DNA from: Acrasis kona
Lineage: Eukaryota; Heterolobosea; Eutetramitea; Acrasida; Acrasidae
Length of the DNA stretch: 64,000 nt
NCBI GenBank assembly: GCA_026419775.2
Contig: JAOPGA020000639.1
Coordinates: forward strand, 1-64,000
Direction of reading: 5' to 3'
Below the pieces are notes generated by a model. It saw only the letters and a list, made by a program, of their open reading frames with translations, had not been told where the DNA came from and did not search any database. The translations under genes were made by a program, and so were the position numbers. Shown here piece by piece: positions 53,461 to 63,687 of this stretch; positions within the stretch are counted from its first letter, which is position 1, and each line of letters starts with the position of its first letter.

Positions 53461-54310
53461 CTAATGGAAAGCAACTGTAAATCCCGTTGTAGTAGGTGTA
53501 TATGTTGTAGTAGCAATAGTTGAAGAGGTAGTTGGATTAGGTTTGGAAGTAGAGATTGAGGTCAGCGGCGCTGTTGACTTGAATGTTTGTGCTGATACAA
53601 GTGTGAATGTGGGCAATATTGAAGTAGAATTCGGAGTATGTGTCGAACTAGGAATTGATAGAGTTAGAATAGGTGTAGGAGTAGTTGTGGGTGTTGGAGT
53701 AGGAGTTGGTGATGGAGCAAAGGTACTACTGAATGAAAAAATTTTTGAGCATCTAATGGTGTCAAATAACATTAACTATGTTCCATCCATCATAATTTGG
53801 CATACATACAGATGATGCAGTAACTCATCCAATGAGTCGTTTCATTATCAATCAACGATTTGACCGCCATGAGTCCATTTAGAAGGAGAGAGTAAGGAAC
53901 ACCCCACCAACTAGAACCATAATATAGGTTTACACGAACAAATATTAGAGGCCACAATCGTATAGGAAATAGAGATGAGCGTGATTCATCAGGATAATCA
54001 TCTAACCAAATGGTGTATTGTTCGCACGGATCAAGTAAAGTCCATCCTCGAACATCAGTAGTAGTAGTAGTAGGGTTCCATAGCAAAGTTCTCGTAGAAG
54101 GTGTTTTGATATATTGACATTCCACCTGAACATGTCTCTGGTGCAATGCAGCATCCATTGAATTGTGGATTAACGTTGGTGTCGTTCATTAAAAGCCCAT
54201 ACTTGGCTCCAATGTAACCTACAAACATCATCTACAGATGTACCCGAGGAGCAAACGCTTGGGTTTGAGAAGTTGATTCCAAAACACCTGTATCGTATGC
54301 ATTTTTATCA
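53461..54310 (-). CDS. Thr/Pro-rich secreted-type gene, structure unresolved and possibly decayed
   Basis: The 3' part (53772-53461) encodes a mucin-like Thr/Pro/Ser stretch ending TPTTTGFTVAFH. The 5' part has Cys-containing secretory-type sequence in more than one frame: NFSNPSVCSSGTSVDDVC near 54270, MFVGYIGAKYGLLMND and FNGCCIAPETCSGGM near 54190-54120, and a Trp/Tyr-rich piece (RVNLYYGSSWWGVPYSLL) at about 53940-53870. I could not find introns that join them without breaking the frame. It may be a decayed relative of the lectin-stalk gene at 61.5 kb or a gene with introns I misplaced. Confidence 0.35.
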
Positions 54311-54641
54311 CGAGTTTATAACCTGATTTTATACACAAAGTATATAAATAAAGAATATTTGTTGGCGAATGTTTCTTCGTTGTCACGAAAATTTTCCTCC
54401 TTTTTAATCATCTGTTTCGTTAGTATTTAAACTTCCAGGTTCAAATGCCTTTAATGTCGAAGAGTGACGTTTGATTGGTCTCTATACCATTTCGTTGACA
54501 ACAGTTTAGATTGTAATTGCTCGGTATATATTTAGGTTTCCTTTGGAATTATTAGTGGATAGATAAAGATTGTAAGTGTCTCCTTCGAGATATAAATGGT
54601 AGCCAAGATAAAGTATATAATACCTTTCTCTAACAAACGAA
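54311..54641. promoter_or_regulatory. Promoter region of the SETTINK-repeat gene
   Basis: AT-rich. A TATATAAT sequence lies at about 54615-54622, roughly 20-27 bp before the start codon at 54642. No coding sequence is evident. Confidence 0.35.
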
Positions 54642-56378
54642 ATGATAATATCAATTGGTACTACCTGTACTGAAGATGACTCTTGTCTGGTATTAGTGAC
54701 TAGAACTACACAATATGGTTTGGTTTTATCTGTTTATAAACCAGAGGAAGAGGTTATCATTGTCTGCTCTATTGAGGTTCTTGTTCATGAAGATGGAACT
54801 CTCGAATTTCTCCCATGCATAGACAAAGATCCGAGGCAGGAACGAATGGATATAACCATTAAAAACAAAGAGAAGAGTCCGAATGTTGAGGTTATCAAAC
54901 TGGAAAATCGTAAATTCTTGGGAGTTGGTTACCTCAAACACAACATTCAACAATTAAAAATCAAATTACACCTAAACAAATCACAATTACTATACTACAA
55001 CAAGGAATCACCATACTCGAAGATACCTATTTATCGGTTGGTATTTTGGATAATGAATAGGAGAGGACAGATAAGCGAGGAGCGCCACCTTTTTACTCAA
55101 ATCACAGGCAATAAATCCAGCGAAGAGGTGAAAAAGATCAACAAGAACATTGTCGAGTTAGCTTCAGGATTTGGCACTACAGCTGACGAGTATATCAAGA
55201 AACTCAACGAAATTCCATCAAAACAAGATAAAACAAAATTATTCGAGATTTTTACTCGTAATTTTGGTCATGCTTGGAAAAAAACGTGCCTTGAACCTGA
55301 CTTGATGGTTACTATCAGGAAAAAGCCCGTGAACAATAAAAGAAAACATCTAAGCCAGACCCACTCGGAAGAAACTTGTTTCAAGATTACAAAACACGAT
55401 CACCCTCAAGTCACAAGGGGCAGCAACGTCAAAGAGTTGGAAAAGACCAACACAATGAAACTCATTCAGTCTCCTCCATCTGAAACTACTATCAATAAAC
55501 ACATCGAACCAAGTTACGGCAACCTTCCAACTACTTTGCCAATGATGTCCGGTAACTATGCAATCAACAATGCTCCTCAACATCAAGGAACATTATTCTA
55601 TTATCAACCATACACCGTACCATGTATTGGCATATCAGGAAGTTTGTCTCCAATGGTAGAAGCACAGAGACGACAACAAGAACAACAACTGCATCAGGTA
55701 CAACTACAACAACTACAACTACAACAACAGACACAGGTCAGTGCCATCCCGCTGCATTTACATACCAACCCCTATTCCCACATTACTAATTCAGGTTCAC
55801 CTAATAATGAACATCCATCTGAAACTACTATCAATAAAGACAATATATCAAGTCATGAAGAGGTCCTCAACCAAACCTCTACCAGCCAACATGAGTTATT
55901 GGACTTCCTTAATAATCTTGATTCTCCTTATAATGAATGTCCGTCTGAAACTACTAACGATGACGGTGATTCAGTTGATGGTGGTTGGGATGACCGATCA
56001 TTGTCCGATTTCATTTCTAATTTGCATGATGAACATCCATCTGAAACTACTATCAATAAACATGAGGAAAGGGAATCAACCGATTCTGGATTTACTAATG
56101 AACATCCATCTGAAACTACTATCCATAAACACGAGGTATCAAGTCATGGAGAGGACTTTAACCAAGTCTTTAGCAGTCAATATGAAGTATTGGACTCTCC
56201 GACCAATTTTGATTATCCTTGTAATGAAATTATTAGCAATAAATACGATGACGGTGATTCGGTTGATGGTTGGGATGCTGACCAATCATCGCCCGATCAA
56301 CAGGATATATTGAACTCTCCAACTACCAATAACTACATCGAGGAGTTGGTTGAATTTGTCAATGGATGGGACAAATGA
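54642..56378 (+). CDS. Unknown 578-aa protein with EHPSETTINK repeats
   Basis: A single exon. Residues 1-200 look globular and beta-rich (LVLVTRTTQYGLVLSVYKPEEE, KIPIYRLVFWIMNRRGQISEERHLFTQITG), then helices (EVKKINKNIVELASGFGTTADEYIKKL). A basic patch (RKKPVNNKRKH, about 226-236) may be a nuclear signal. The middle is Gln-rich. The C-terminal half has at least four copies of [EC]HPSETTINKH or close variants (near residues 280, 390, 465 and 490) and two DDGDSVDGGWDD-like copies. A DNA-binding or signalling role is possible, but no family is recognised. Confidence 0.6.
   Translation: MIISIGTTCTEDDSCLVLVTRTTQYGLVLSVYKPEEEVIIVCSIEVLVHEDGTLEFLPCIDKDPRQERMDITIKNKEKSPNVEVIKLENRKFLGVGYLKHNIQQLKIKLHLNKSQLLYYNKESPYSKIPIYRLVFWIMNRRGQISEERHLFTQITGNKSSEEVKKINKNIVELASGFGTTADEYIKKLNEIPSKQDKTKLFEIFTRNFGHAWKKTCLEPDLMVTIRKKPVNNKRKHLSQTHSEETCFKITKHDHPQVTRGSNVKELEKTNTMKLIQSPPSETTINKHIEPSYGNLPTTLPMMSGNYAINNAPQHQGTLFYYQPYTVPCIGISGSLSPMVEAQRRQQEQQLHQVQLQQLQLQQQTQVSAIPLHLHTNPYSHITNSGSPNNEHPSETTINKDNISSHEEVLNQTSTSQHELLDFLNNLDSPYNECPSETTNDDGDSVDGGWDDRSLSDFISNLHDEHPSETTINKHEERESTDSGFTNEHPSETTIHKHEVSSHGEDFNQVFSSQYEVLDSPTNFDYPCNEIISNKYDDGDSVDGWDADQSSPDQQDILNSPTTNNYIEELVEFVNGWDK
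55474..56275 (+). repeat. Interspersed coding repeats (CATCTGAAACTACTATCAAT and GACGGTGATTCRGTTGATGG)
   Basis: The unit catctgaaactactatcaat occurs near 55478, 55810, 56036 and 56107 with few changes, and a diverged copy is at 55939. The second unit (gacggtgattcggttgatgg) occurs near 55962 and 56251. DNA identity is higher than the surrounding protein would need, so duplication is recent or gene conversion is acting. Confidence 0.7.
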
Positions 56379-56702
56379 ATAAATAACATGTAGATTAATT
56401 CTCTAATTGAACATTATATTCAAGAAAGTTCTGTAAAATGTTGAAAATAAAAGAAATATTCTATTTACTCTTATTTCACACTTTGTACCTTTATTGTTTC
56501 AATAAGCAAGCAGTCAATAACCCATTTTTGCATTCCTATTTTTGCAATCAGCGGTTTCTTCTTGGTATTGGTGAGCTTCATTTGAATTTTCGCTGTAATC
56601 CGCGGCTTCTCACAAATCGATGGGTCTCTTGTTGATGCATTTTTAAAACTGGTTGACTGAGCGCCAAGAGAGGAGAAGTTGTAGAAGCTTACATTTTTTA
56701 TA
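56379..56702. other. Intergenic region upstream of DRC5-like gene
   Basis: 324 bp. A 65-codon frame at 56438-56635 is weak, and no RNA or repeat is seen. Confidence 0.3.
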
Positions 56703-59301
56703 ATGAATGGACTTGATTCACCAACTAGTACTTCATCTAGGAATTTATCGACGCCGTCACCGATTGGAGATGCTACAGCCTCAAAACGAGTAATGATAGT
56801 AGAACCTGAAATAGACTCGGAACCCAGCGAACGAACACAATTCTACAATAAAAAGCAAAAGAATACCAATGAATTACACGCCATAAGAACAAAAGAAAAG
56901 GAATTGCAATCAAAGCAAGTTCAAAGGTTGCTAATGCAAAGAAATAGAGCTGTTGAACGCAAAAAACTTTCATCTGCTTACGCTCAGACAAAAACTGTAA
57001 TTTTCCCAACAAAGAAAGTAGAAACTCCCAGTTCTACCACACATTCAACGAATAATTCAACGAGAAATACTCCAACTCCATCCAGAGGTCAAACAGCAGG
57101 AAGACCGGAGGATGAACCAACAGATTTGGAGGGAGAATCAATTGCAAAAGATTTGCATTTAGATGATAAAGTAGAATTTGACTTTGGATATCATTTTGTA
57201 CATTCTTCAAACAAAGGTACGAGACTAAAATTATATTATTTCTAAACCTTCGCAGCCGTTTCAGTTGCTAGGGATTTGACCTCACATAAAAAACCAATTC
57301 ACAAAGAGATTACTCATAAAAATACATATTTCACACCTTCATTGGTTGATCTTTGTGCAGAATCTATTGCTGATAACTTCGACAGTAAGTGATCAAAAAT
57401 TTCTAAATTATTAACACCATCCAGAAATTGACATCGCAGGCTTAAAAGCCTTGGGACCAGTTTTGTTTAGAAAAGTAACCACAAAGTTATCAGTGGAACT
57501 TCCCCTACAAATAACTGTCCCTCTAGTTGACGATCAGAGCTATTGGAAGAAATGTTGTTACATGAGGTGGAGTGATGGCCAGCTCGGAACATTTATAAAG
57601 CACACTGGAGACAATTTATTCCAAGAACGGAAGCCATCTTCTATTGATGAGATTCTATTGACAGGCAGTTTTGATGCAATTACATCCATGACCAAAGGGA
57701 ACGTCAATAGCTTATCGGGTGCGGATAACCCCTCTAATAACAAATCTTGGAAGCAATTGTATCTAGAACGAAATTTACAAGAGTTTTTAGAAAACATGCA
57801 AAGTGCAAGAAGTCTTTTACAAGAGTTACATATACTAGAACTAGATCCAGATGGAGAAAAGGATGAAAAACAGTTTGAGCTAGAAATATTGCAGACGGCT
57901 CATGAGTTGACAAAAGCAGTCAAGGCTCGTACTTTTAAATCACAAGAGGATTATGATAATACAAAGCGAGAGTTGGAATATTTAGATAATCAAAATAAAC
58001 CAAACTACACCGATGTGAAAAAAATGCCACTAATATTCACTCAAATGCATTCGCATCGCATGCGTCCAAATCTAAATTATTACCTGTTACACGCAAATGT
58101 GGACTACAATGAGCAAATGGACATCAACAAACTCGATAAAACCAACAAAAACGCTTCGGACGTAGCACCAAGATACCAATGTAAGATTGAGCTACCAGAG
58201 TGCAGTGATTTCTTTCAGAAGAGATTAAAAAGTCTATTTGATGGTAGCGAAAGTCGGAATGCCAGTAGGTTGAACCATTTGACCAGCGATGATGACGTTT
58301 TTACTTTTTACAACAATGCTATACATAAAAACCATTACAAACACAAAACATCCGGCGGCGATCTTCAATACTGGTTACTATCAAAGGACGATAAGAACCT
58401 TAGCGAAGAAGTTAAGACAATGTACAGTTTCGTTAGAACAAAAAACAAACAGCTGATGGATGAACTATTACAACTAAGTGCACCATACGTGACAGAATTA
58501 GAAGTGTTGTCGCTTCGCGCCTCATACATTTCTATTCAAAAGTTACTCATGTCCCTACCAAATCTCAACACTCTTCACTTGTCAAAAGGAGTCAGGAACG
58601 CAGGAATGTCATTTGAGCTTAAAATGTTTGGTATGAGCGTTACAGATTGTAAATCATTCGCCCACTGCTTAACCCTACCAACTTGTAATTTGGTACATTT
58701 GGAATTACCAGAAAACACCATCGATGATGACCTTCTACAAATACTTGTTAGCGGTCTTGTACAAAGCGACAGAGTCCAACACTTGGATTTATCTCACAAC
58801 AAGATTGGTGCCCAGGGGTGTCGGTCGCTGAGCGCTTACATTAGACAGACCAATTCTCTAAGGACCTTAAATATTAGCGACAATAACATTAGAACGGAGG
58901 GATGTTCTTACCTTTCGATAGCCTTGAAGCAGAATAGATCCCTCAAAGAAATTTCACTTCGGTTGAACAGGCTGAGTGATGAATCCGGAAAAATTCTTTT
59001 TGAGGCCATCAAGGACAACCAAGTCTTGGAGTATATCAACTTGAGCTGCAATCAACTTGCCATTGAGAGTGCACAACAATTGGCTGATACCGTTCTAGCG
59101 TCATCCAGGTGCATGTCGCTCGTGCGTTTGGATCTTTCAGGAAACTCCTTTGGAGTGGAAGGTGGGAGAGCACTTGCAGAGGGTTTGGACAGGTGTCCAA
59201 GAAGAGTGACACTATTTGATGTGAGGAGCTGTAAGGTGCGCATGGAGGAGGCTTCTGCCATAGCACAAATCGTCAGCAAGAATTTACAGTTTTTTAGATA
59301 A
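56703..59301 (+). CDS. Dynein regulatory complex subunit 5 (DRC5/TCTE1)-like LRR protein, 839 aa
   Basis: Exons are 56703-57216, 57256-57384 and 57425-59301; phases fit. The N-terminal 170 residues are polar and low complexity. Residues about 195-330 match the TCTE1 module: LVDLCAESIADNFDKIDIAGLKALG, VLFRKVTTKLSVELPLQITVPLVDDQSYWKKCCYMRW, and SWKQLYLERNLQEFLENM. The C-terminal about 270 residues are RNase-inhibitor-type LRRs (LEVLSLRASYISIQKLL, VQHLDLSHNKIGAQGCRSLS, LRTLNISDNNIRTEGCSYLS, LEYINLSCNQLAIESAQ). DRC5 belongs to the nexin-dynein regulatory complex between axonemal doublets, so a motile flagellum exists or existed. It is longer than usual (about 500 aa in animals). Confidence 0.82.
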
Positions 59302-59314
59302 AAGTTTTGTTTTT

Positions 59315-60246
59315 TTATTCTTGGTCAGCCCATTGTCCTTGTCCATCTTCTTGTTGGTCATATTCATCAAGGTTCTCGTCAGCAGATACAATGTTGGATT
59401 CTGATGCAACAACGGCTTGAGCACCGGAGTTGTTTTCCTCATCTTCGTTCTCCTTCTTCTTGTCGGCAACTTCTTCGGGGTCACGGAAGAAGAACAAGTC
59501 AACCTTGACGTCCCATGGGGTTCTGCGGCTTACTGTACCTCTTAGACGAAGAACTTCACGAGCCAATAACCAGTACATTAAGGCGATTGAGTTACGTCCC
59601 TTGTTATTTGCGGGGATGGCAACATCTACATACTTAACTGGGGAGTCGGTGTCGCAGAAGGCGATGACTGGGATGTTTGCCAAAGAGGCTTCCTTCATGG
59701 CCTATACATTTTAATAAAACAACAACATTGTTAAAGTCATACCTGGAAATCACTTCTTGGGTCGGTGACGATTAATAGACGTGGCTCAGTGAATTTAGCT
59801 TGGATTTGATTGGTGAAAAGACCGGGGGTGAAACGGTTAACCAAGTATTGGGCACCAGTGTATTGACCGAACTTTAGAACGGCTCTTTGTCCATATTGAC
59901 GGCTGGAAATAGCAACAACGTCGCTTGGGTTTTCGACGGTCACAATGATACGTGCGGCAAGCATCAACTTCTCCCAGGTTCTTCCAATGTTGATCAAGTG
60001 GATACCTGAAAATGTTAGTATCATTTTTCACACATGTGTGAATTTTATACTTCACACGTTGGTAGTGTGGGTAATATAAAATTCACTTGTTATATTCGTA
60101 CCTTCGGTTGGTTTGTTGCTAACTACGTACTTTTCCATGTTCTTCTCAAGGTTCTTTGTTCCCTTGTGGACTTCGCACGCAAGCATCATTTGCATGTCAT
60201 ATTCTGTGGCCGCCAAGACCTTTGATTTACCTTTGCTTAGACTCAT
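59315..60246 (-). CDS. RPSA: 40S ribosomal protein SA (uS2), 264 aa
   Basis: Exons are 60246-60102, 60005-59743 and 59701-59315. Conserved uS2 blocks are [114 protein letters not shown] and [18 protein letters not shown]. The acidic C-tail (EDEENNSG...[14 protein letters not shown]) keeps a trace of the eukaryotic (E/D)W repeats. It has normal length for a protist. Intron 1 (about 96 nt) is longer than other introns in the window and contains a strong hairpin. The gene converges on DRC5 with 13 bp between stop codons. Confidence 0.97.
60038..60086. repeat. Inverted repeat (hairpin) in intron 1 of RPSA
   Basis: gtgaattttata (60038-60049) is the exact reverse complement of tataaaattcac (60075-60086). 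An inner cacac/gtgtg pairing at 60053-60057/60065-60069 extends the stem. As RNA, this would shorten the distance between donor and branch site to about that of a normal small intron. Confidence 0.75.
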
Positions 60247-60613
60247 TGCGATTTATGACGTTGTGTGAAAGTTTTCAACAATTTTCAACTTTATTTTTCC
60301 ACCTGCTAAACCAATGAAATTATATATTTTACAATGCAATCACAACAAATTGCTCACAACATGACATATCTACAGTCTTCATACAATTCTAATGCAGCAA
60401 AGCGAAAATATAACGAGTAACTCGTGATTTAGAATGAATTTGAATCTTTAATAAATTTTTTGCACTTTCATTTGTTTGAGGTTTCCTCTTGTCTTATTTA
60501 GTACCTAACACATCGCAACTTTTTTTAAATGTACGACTTGTTGTTGTGTTTGTTGAAGACAGGAACGTTCTGTCTTTCATGGTTGACACTGATCAAACAA
60601 TTTGAACAACATC
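60247..60613. other. Divergent promoter region of RPSA and BLOC1S2
   Basis: 367 bp, AT-rich, without recognisable genes. It is bidirectional by position. No clear TATA box or shared element is seen. Confidence 0.4.
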
Positions 60614-61213
60614 ATGAGCCAAAGTGTCGAAGGCTCCGTTTCGGATATTGGATCGCCAGTCATTTCAAATACAGGCACATCAAGTGCAGAGAGCCCTGTG
60701 GCAAAAGGAAGTTATAGAGAGAGGGCGAGCAGCAGTTCAGAGCCCAGTTCCCCATTCAGAAATGACACAAAAGACCTTCACACAAAGGTTGAGATATTAT
60801 TTCAGGATGTCGCCAGCGTTGTTCATGGAGAGATGCAAGGTAACGAATAGACCAAAACTATCGGATGCTAAAAGACTAAAGCTGGATTTAACGAACTTAC
60901 ACTCCTCGAAAATATTAATGCAGCGGTAGGGAAGAGGTATGAAGTAATGAGCGGAAGAACGCAGAATGTACTCGAGACCATCACAAAAATGAAGGAGCAG
61001 TGTAAGTCCCCCGATAGGCTTATTACCTAACATTCGTCACAAGATGCACTACTTCAGCCATTTTTTGATGAGATAGACCAAATTGACCAGTCAGTCAACG
61101 AATTATCAAATACAGTCAAGTACTTGGACAGTTATACAAAAAACTTGGGTAAGTAAGCAATTCCTCAGAATACACCAACATTGACAGAAACAAGTTTAAG
61201 AGAATTCTTGTAA
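60614..61213 (+). CDS. BLOC1S2: BLOC-1/BORC subunit 2 (BLOC1S2), 158 aa
   Basis: Exons are 60614-60839, 60882-61001, 61044-61148 and 61188-61213 (last exon 26 nt). All are GT-AG, with total length a whole number of codons. A Ser-rich N-terminus (1-50) precedes a helical BLOC1S2 domain: EILFQDVASVVHGEMQAGFNELTLLENINAAVGKRYEVMSGRTQNVLETITKM, then ALLQPFFDEIDQIDQSVNELSNTVKYLDSYTKNLE. These match LLENMNKLTSLKY and [33 protein letters not shown] of human BLOC1S2. It is shared by BLOC-1 and BORC, which act in lysosome-related organelle biogenesis and lysosome positioning. Confidence 0.9.
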
Positions 61214-61454
61214 ACAATAAAAAACTATAATTTATAATTACTTTCTATCATTTACATCAAAGTCCAAACCATTATAAAAATGATTCCGATGAAAAATCAT
61301 GTACACATGTGATACAAGAATTACAAAGACACTTTGAACCTCGTTGTTTGGAGATTCTGAAACTCAAATCAATTGACCGTAAAACTGTCAAGAGATGATT
61401 GATATGAAAGGGGTGACCGTAATGCTGACAAGAGGTTTTGATAAAGTTTATTTA
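61214..61454. other. Convergent 3' region of BLOC1S2 and lectin gene
   Basis: 240 bp, AT-rich; no feature recognised. Confidence 0.4.
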
Positions 61455-62495
61455 TTATTGTATACAACCATTTGAAGAACAAGCGCCAGAACAGCAATCT
61501 TCTGGATGGAAAAGATCGCATGGATCACCGATTTGTAGTGAACAACAGAAATATGGTCCGCATAATCCTGAACAGCACGTATCTGATTGTAGAGTATTGC
61601 ATGATTGACCATTAACCAAGCACATAGCTGGTGTAGGTGTAGGTGTAGGCATGGCAGGTGTAACAGTTGGTGCAGTTGTAGTCTCTGGTGCAGTTGTTGT
61701 AGGTAAATTAGTTGTTTGTGGAGCGCTCGTAACTGGTAATCTAGTAGTTGTTGGTATGGTTGTAGGTGCGCTTGTAACTGGTGATCTAGTAGTTGTAGGT
61801 GCAGTTGTAACTGGTGATCTAGTAGTTGTTGGTCTGGTTGTAGGCGCACTTGTAACTGGTGACCTAGTAGTTGTTGGTGCAGTTGTAACTGGTGACCTAG
61901 TAGTTGTTGGTCTGGTTGTAGGCGCACTTGTAACTGGTGATCTAGTAGTTGTTGGTGCAGTTGTACTTGGTAGCTTAGTAGTTGTTGGTGTAGTTGTAGT
62001 TGGTGCCTTAGTAGTTGTTGGTCTGGTTGTAGGTGCGGTGGGATGATACTCACAAATATATGAGCGCCCTCCGTCTGGTTCACATGGCGCTGTAACCCAT
62101 TTGCCTACTTTATTTGCTGAGGATAGTTGGATCTGTGCACAGTTGAACTGGTAGGGTTGTCCGTCAGCCCAGTTTCTGTAAGTCGATGTTGATAGAGAAG
62201 TCCACTTGAATGGTTGCGTTGATGTGGCTCTAGAAAGCCCAATCCATGAGTTGGAAGTGCCACCATTCTGTTGTAGAAATGCATTCTCTTCCGAACCATT
62301 GATGGTAACGAGATTGGGAACATTCTGACCAGTCACCCTTGCACTTATGCAAGCTTGTCTCGCGTTGTCCCAGCTCAGCTTGTTGGATGAGAAAAAGTAG
62401 CACGACCCTGCATAATATTTCCAGGGTAAAGGACATGTCGTCTGTCCTGATACAAACCACATGGTAAGAAGTAATATTAGTGATGCTTTGATCAT
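61455..62495 (-). CDS. Secreted C-type lectin with Thr/Pro stalk and double Cys knot-like tail, 346 aa
   Basis: A single exon. Signal peptide 1-17. A C-type lectin domain spans about 20-153: CPLPWKYYAGSCYFF, WDNARQACISA, WIGLSRAT, FKWTSLSTSTYRNWADGQPYQFNCAQI and ICEY, with four canonical Cys. The WND/EPN-type calcium residues are not clearly present (ADGQPYQFN sits where EPN would be). A mucin-like stalk of TTTRSPVTSAPTTRP repeats (about 155-285) follows. The last about 55 residues hold two units with CC-S-G-x-C (DTCCSGLC, EDCCSGAC), like small knottin repeats. No membrane anchor. Extracellular carbohydrate or prey recognition is inferred. Confidence 0.85.
   Translation of the reverse strand: MIKASLILLLTMWFVSGQTTCPLPWKYYAGSCYFFSSNKLSWDNARQACISARVTGQNVPNLVTINGSEENAFLQQNGGTSNSWIGLSRATSTQPFKWTSLSTSTYRNWADGQPYQFNCAQIQLSSANKVGKWVTAPCEPDGGRSYICEYHPTAPTTRPTTTKAPTTTTPTTTKLPSTTAPTTTRSPVTSAPTTRPTTTRSPVTTAPTTTRSPVTSAPTTRPTTTRSPVTTAPTTTRSPVTSAPTTIPTTTRLPVTSAPQTTNLPTTTAPETTTAPTVTPAMPTPTPTPAMCLVNGQSCNTLQSDTCCSGLCGPYFCCSLQIGDPCDLFHPEDCCSGACSSNGCIQ
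61700..62030 (-). repeat. Coding minisatellite in lectin stalk
   Basis: Tandem units encoding TTTRSPVTxAP; a higher-order unit of about 78 bp (PTTTRSPVTTAPTTTRSPVTSAPTTR) repeats at least twice with near-identity (about 61780-61960). Length is expected to vary between strains. The strong repeat leaves several reading frames open here. Confidence 0.8.
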
Positions 62496-63687
62496 TGTTT
62501 AAAATTAATTTATAAAAATAACCTTGATGTTTAAAATACCTTAACTAGTTTCGTCCAGGAATATCCGCCTGTTGTAAAAGATTCCCACCTCATTTGTTAT
62601 TAATATTATGCAGCTCATACATCTTCGAAACGGACAATGGAAAGGTTACCTTCGTCGAAAATTTGTTTTTGGAAGTGGTACCATTTCGTTCGGACGATTA
62701 ATCAAATAAGACAATTAGCTCATAAGGTCCTTCCATTACAACTCCCACACAAAGGATAGTCAAACGGTGAAGACCAAGCAAATAGCAAACAACAGCAAAC
62801 AATTCAATTTCACACCTATTGTTGATTAAACAATACTACAGGATATATAATGGCTACAAATCACACAACATTTAAATCAAATCACAAACGCTACAAACAG
62901 TGGTACCAGAGAGTATAAATAATTTATAATTAAAACTTATTCCAACTTTAAAACATTTTAATTGATTATTTTTGATTGCTTGGCACTCTTTTAACAGAGT
63001 ACTTGAAGGAATCGATATCACAACAACCAGTGGTCAAAAAATGATTCACCTACTTTAAATTAACAATCGACATGCCTAATTCTACACACCCGTGGTTTCA
63101 AAAGTAGTTCTTTTTCTTGTACGAAATGGCAAAATCAAGGCTAGAAAGTGGTGGGAAAGTACCAGAATTCAGGCCAAAAAGTATCAAAATACGATGTTCT
63201 TTTTTGTGCAATTCTTTTTTTACGTACATTTTTTAGTAATTGCGGATTGGTTGTGTCCGATCGTTTTAAAGTTGTACAACACCATGGGTGAAAGTAGTAA
63301 CGAAAGTAGAACGGCTCGTTANAAAAAGTAGTTCAAGTAGAGACGCTTTTAAGTGTTAGCAGGTATTACGAATAGTAGTTCGTGATGTTAATAAAAGTAG
63401 TATTTTCTAACGAATGTTTATTGATTCCATTGTATTATCTACCCAAACAACGGCCTCATACTGTATTTCCATTCATTAAATGAGCATCTGGTGTCATTGG
63501 TCATGAGTGCATCTTGATTTGTTTAGACACGAATGAGAGATGTACACACCTCTTAAAGTTGTTCATCCTACACGTCTTGAAAACTGTATGGCTGCCTATT
63601 TCTGTTGTATGCAGTAAAGTTCGTTGATTTCTGACTAATGTTATTTAATTTTAAAAACATGTTACTTACCGTCACTCATAAAAATAA
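62496..63687. other. Sparse AT-rich region with scattered AGTAGTT-like short repeats
   Basis: A 33-codon frame at 62611-62712 (QLIHLRNGQWKGYLRRKF) and a 79-codon frame at 63092-63331 containing an N show no family. The motif AAGTAGTW recurs near 63103, 63290, 63327 and 63400. It could be a decayed insertion. No RNA gene is seen. Confidence 0.3.

Noticed and set aside
61651-62046. Plus-strand Val/Gly-rich frame over the same stalk
   Set aside because: Antisense reading of the repeats; no start context or domain.
61448-62083. Second minus-strand frame rich in Gln, Leu and His overlapping the lectin stalk
   Set aside because: Frame-shifted reading of the Thr/Pro minisatellite.
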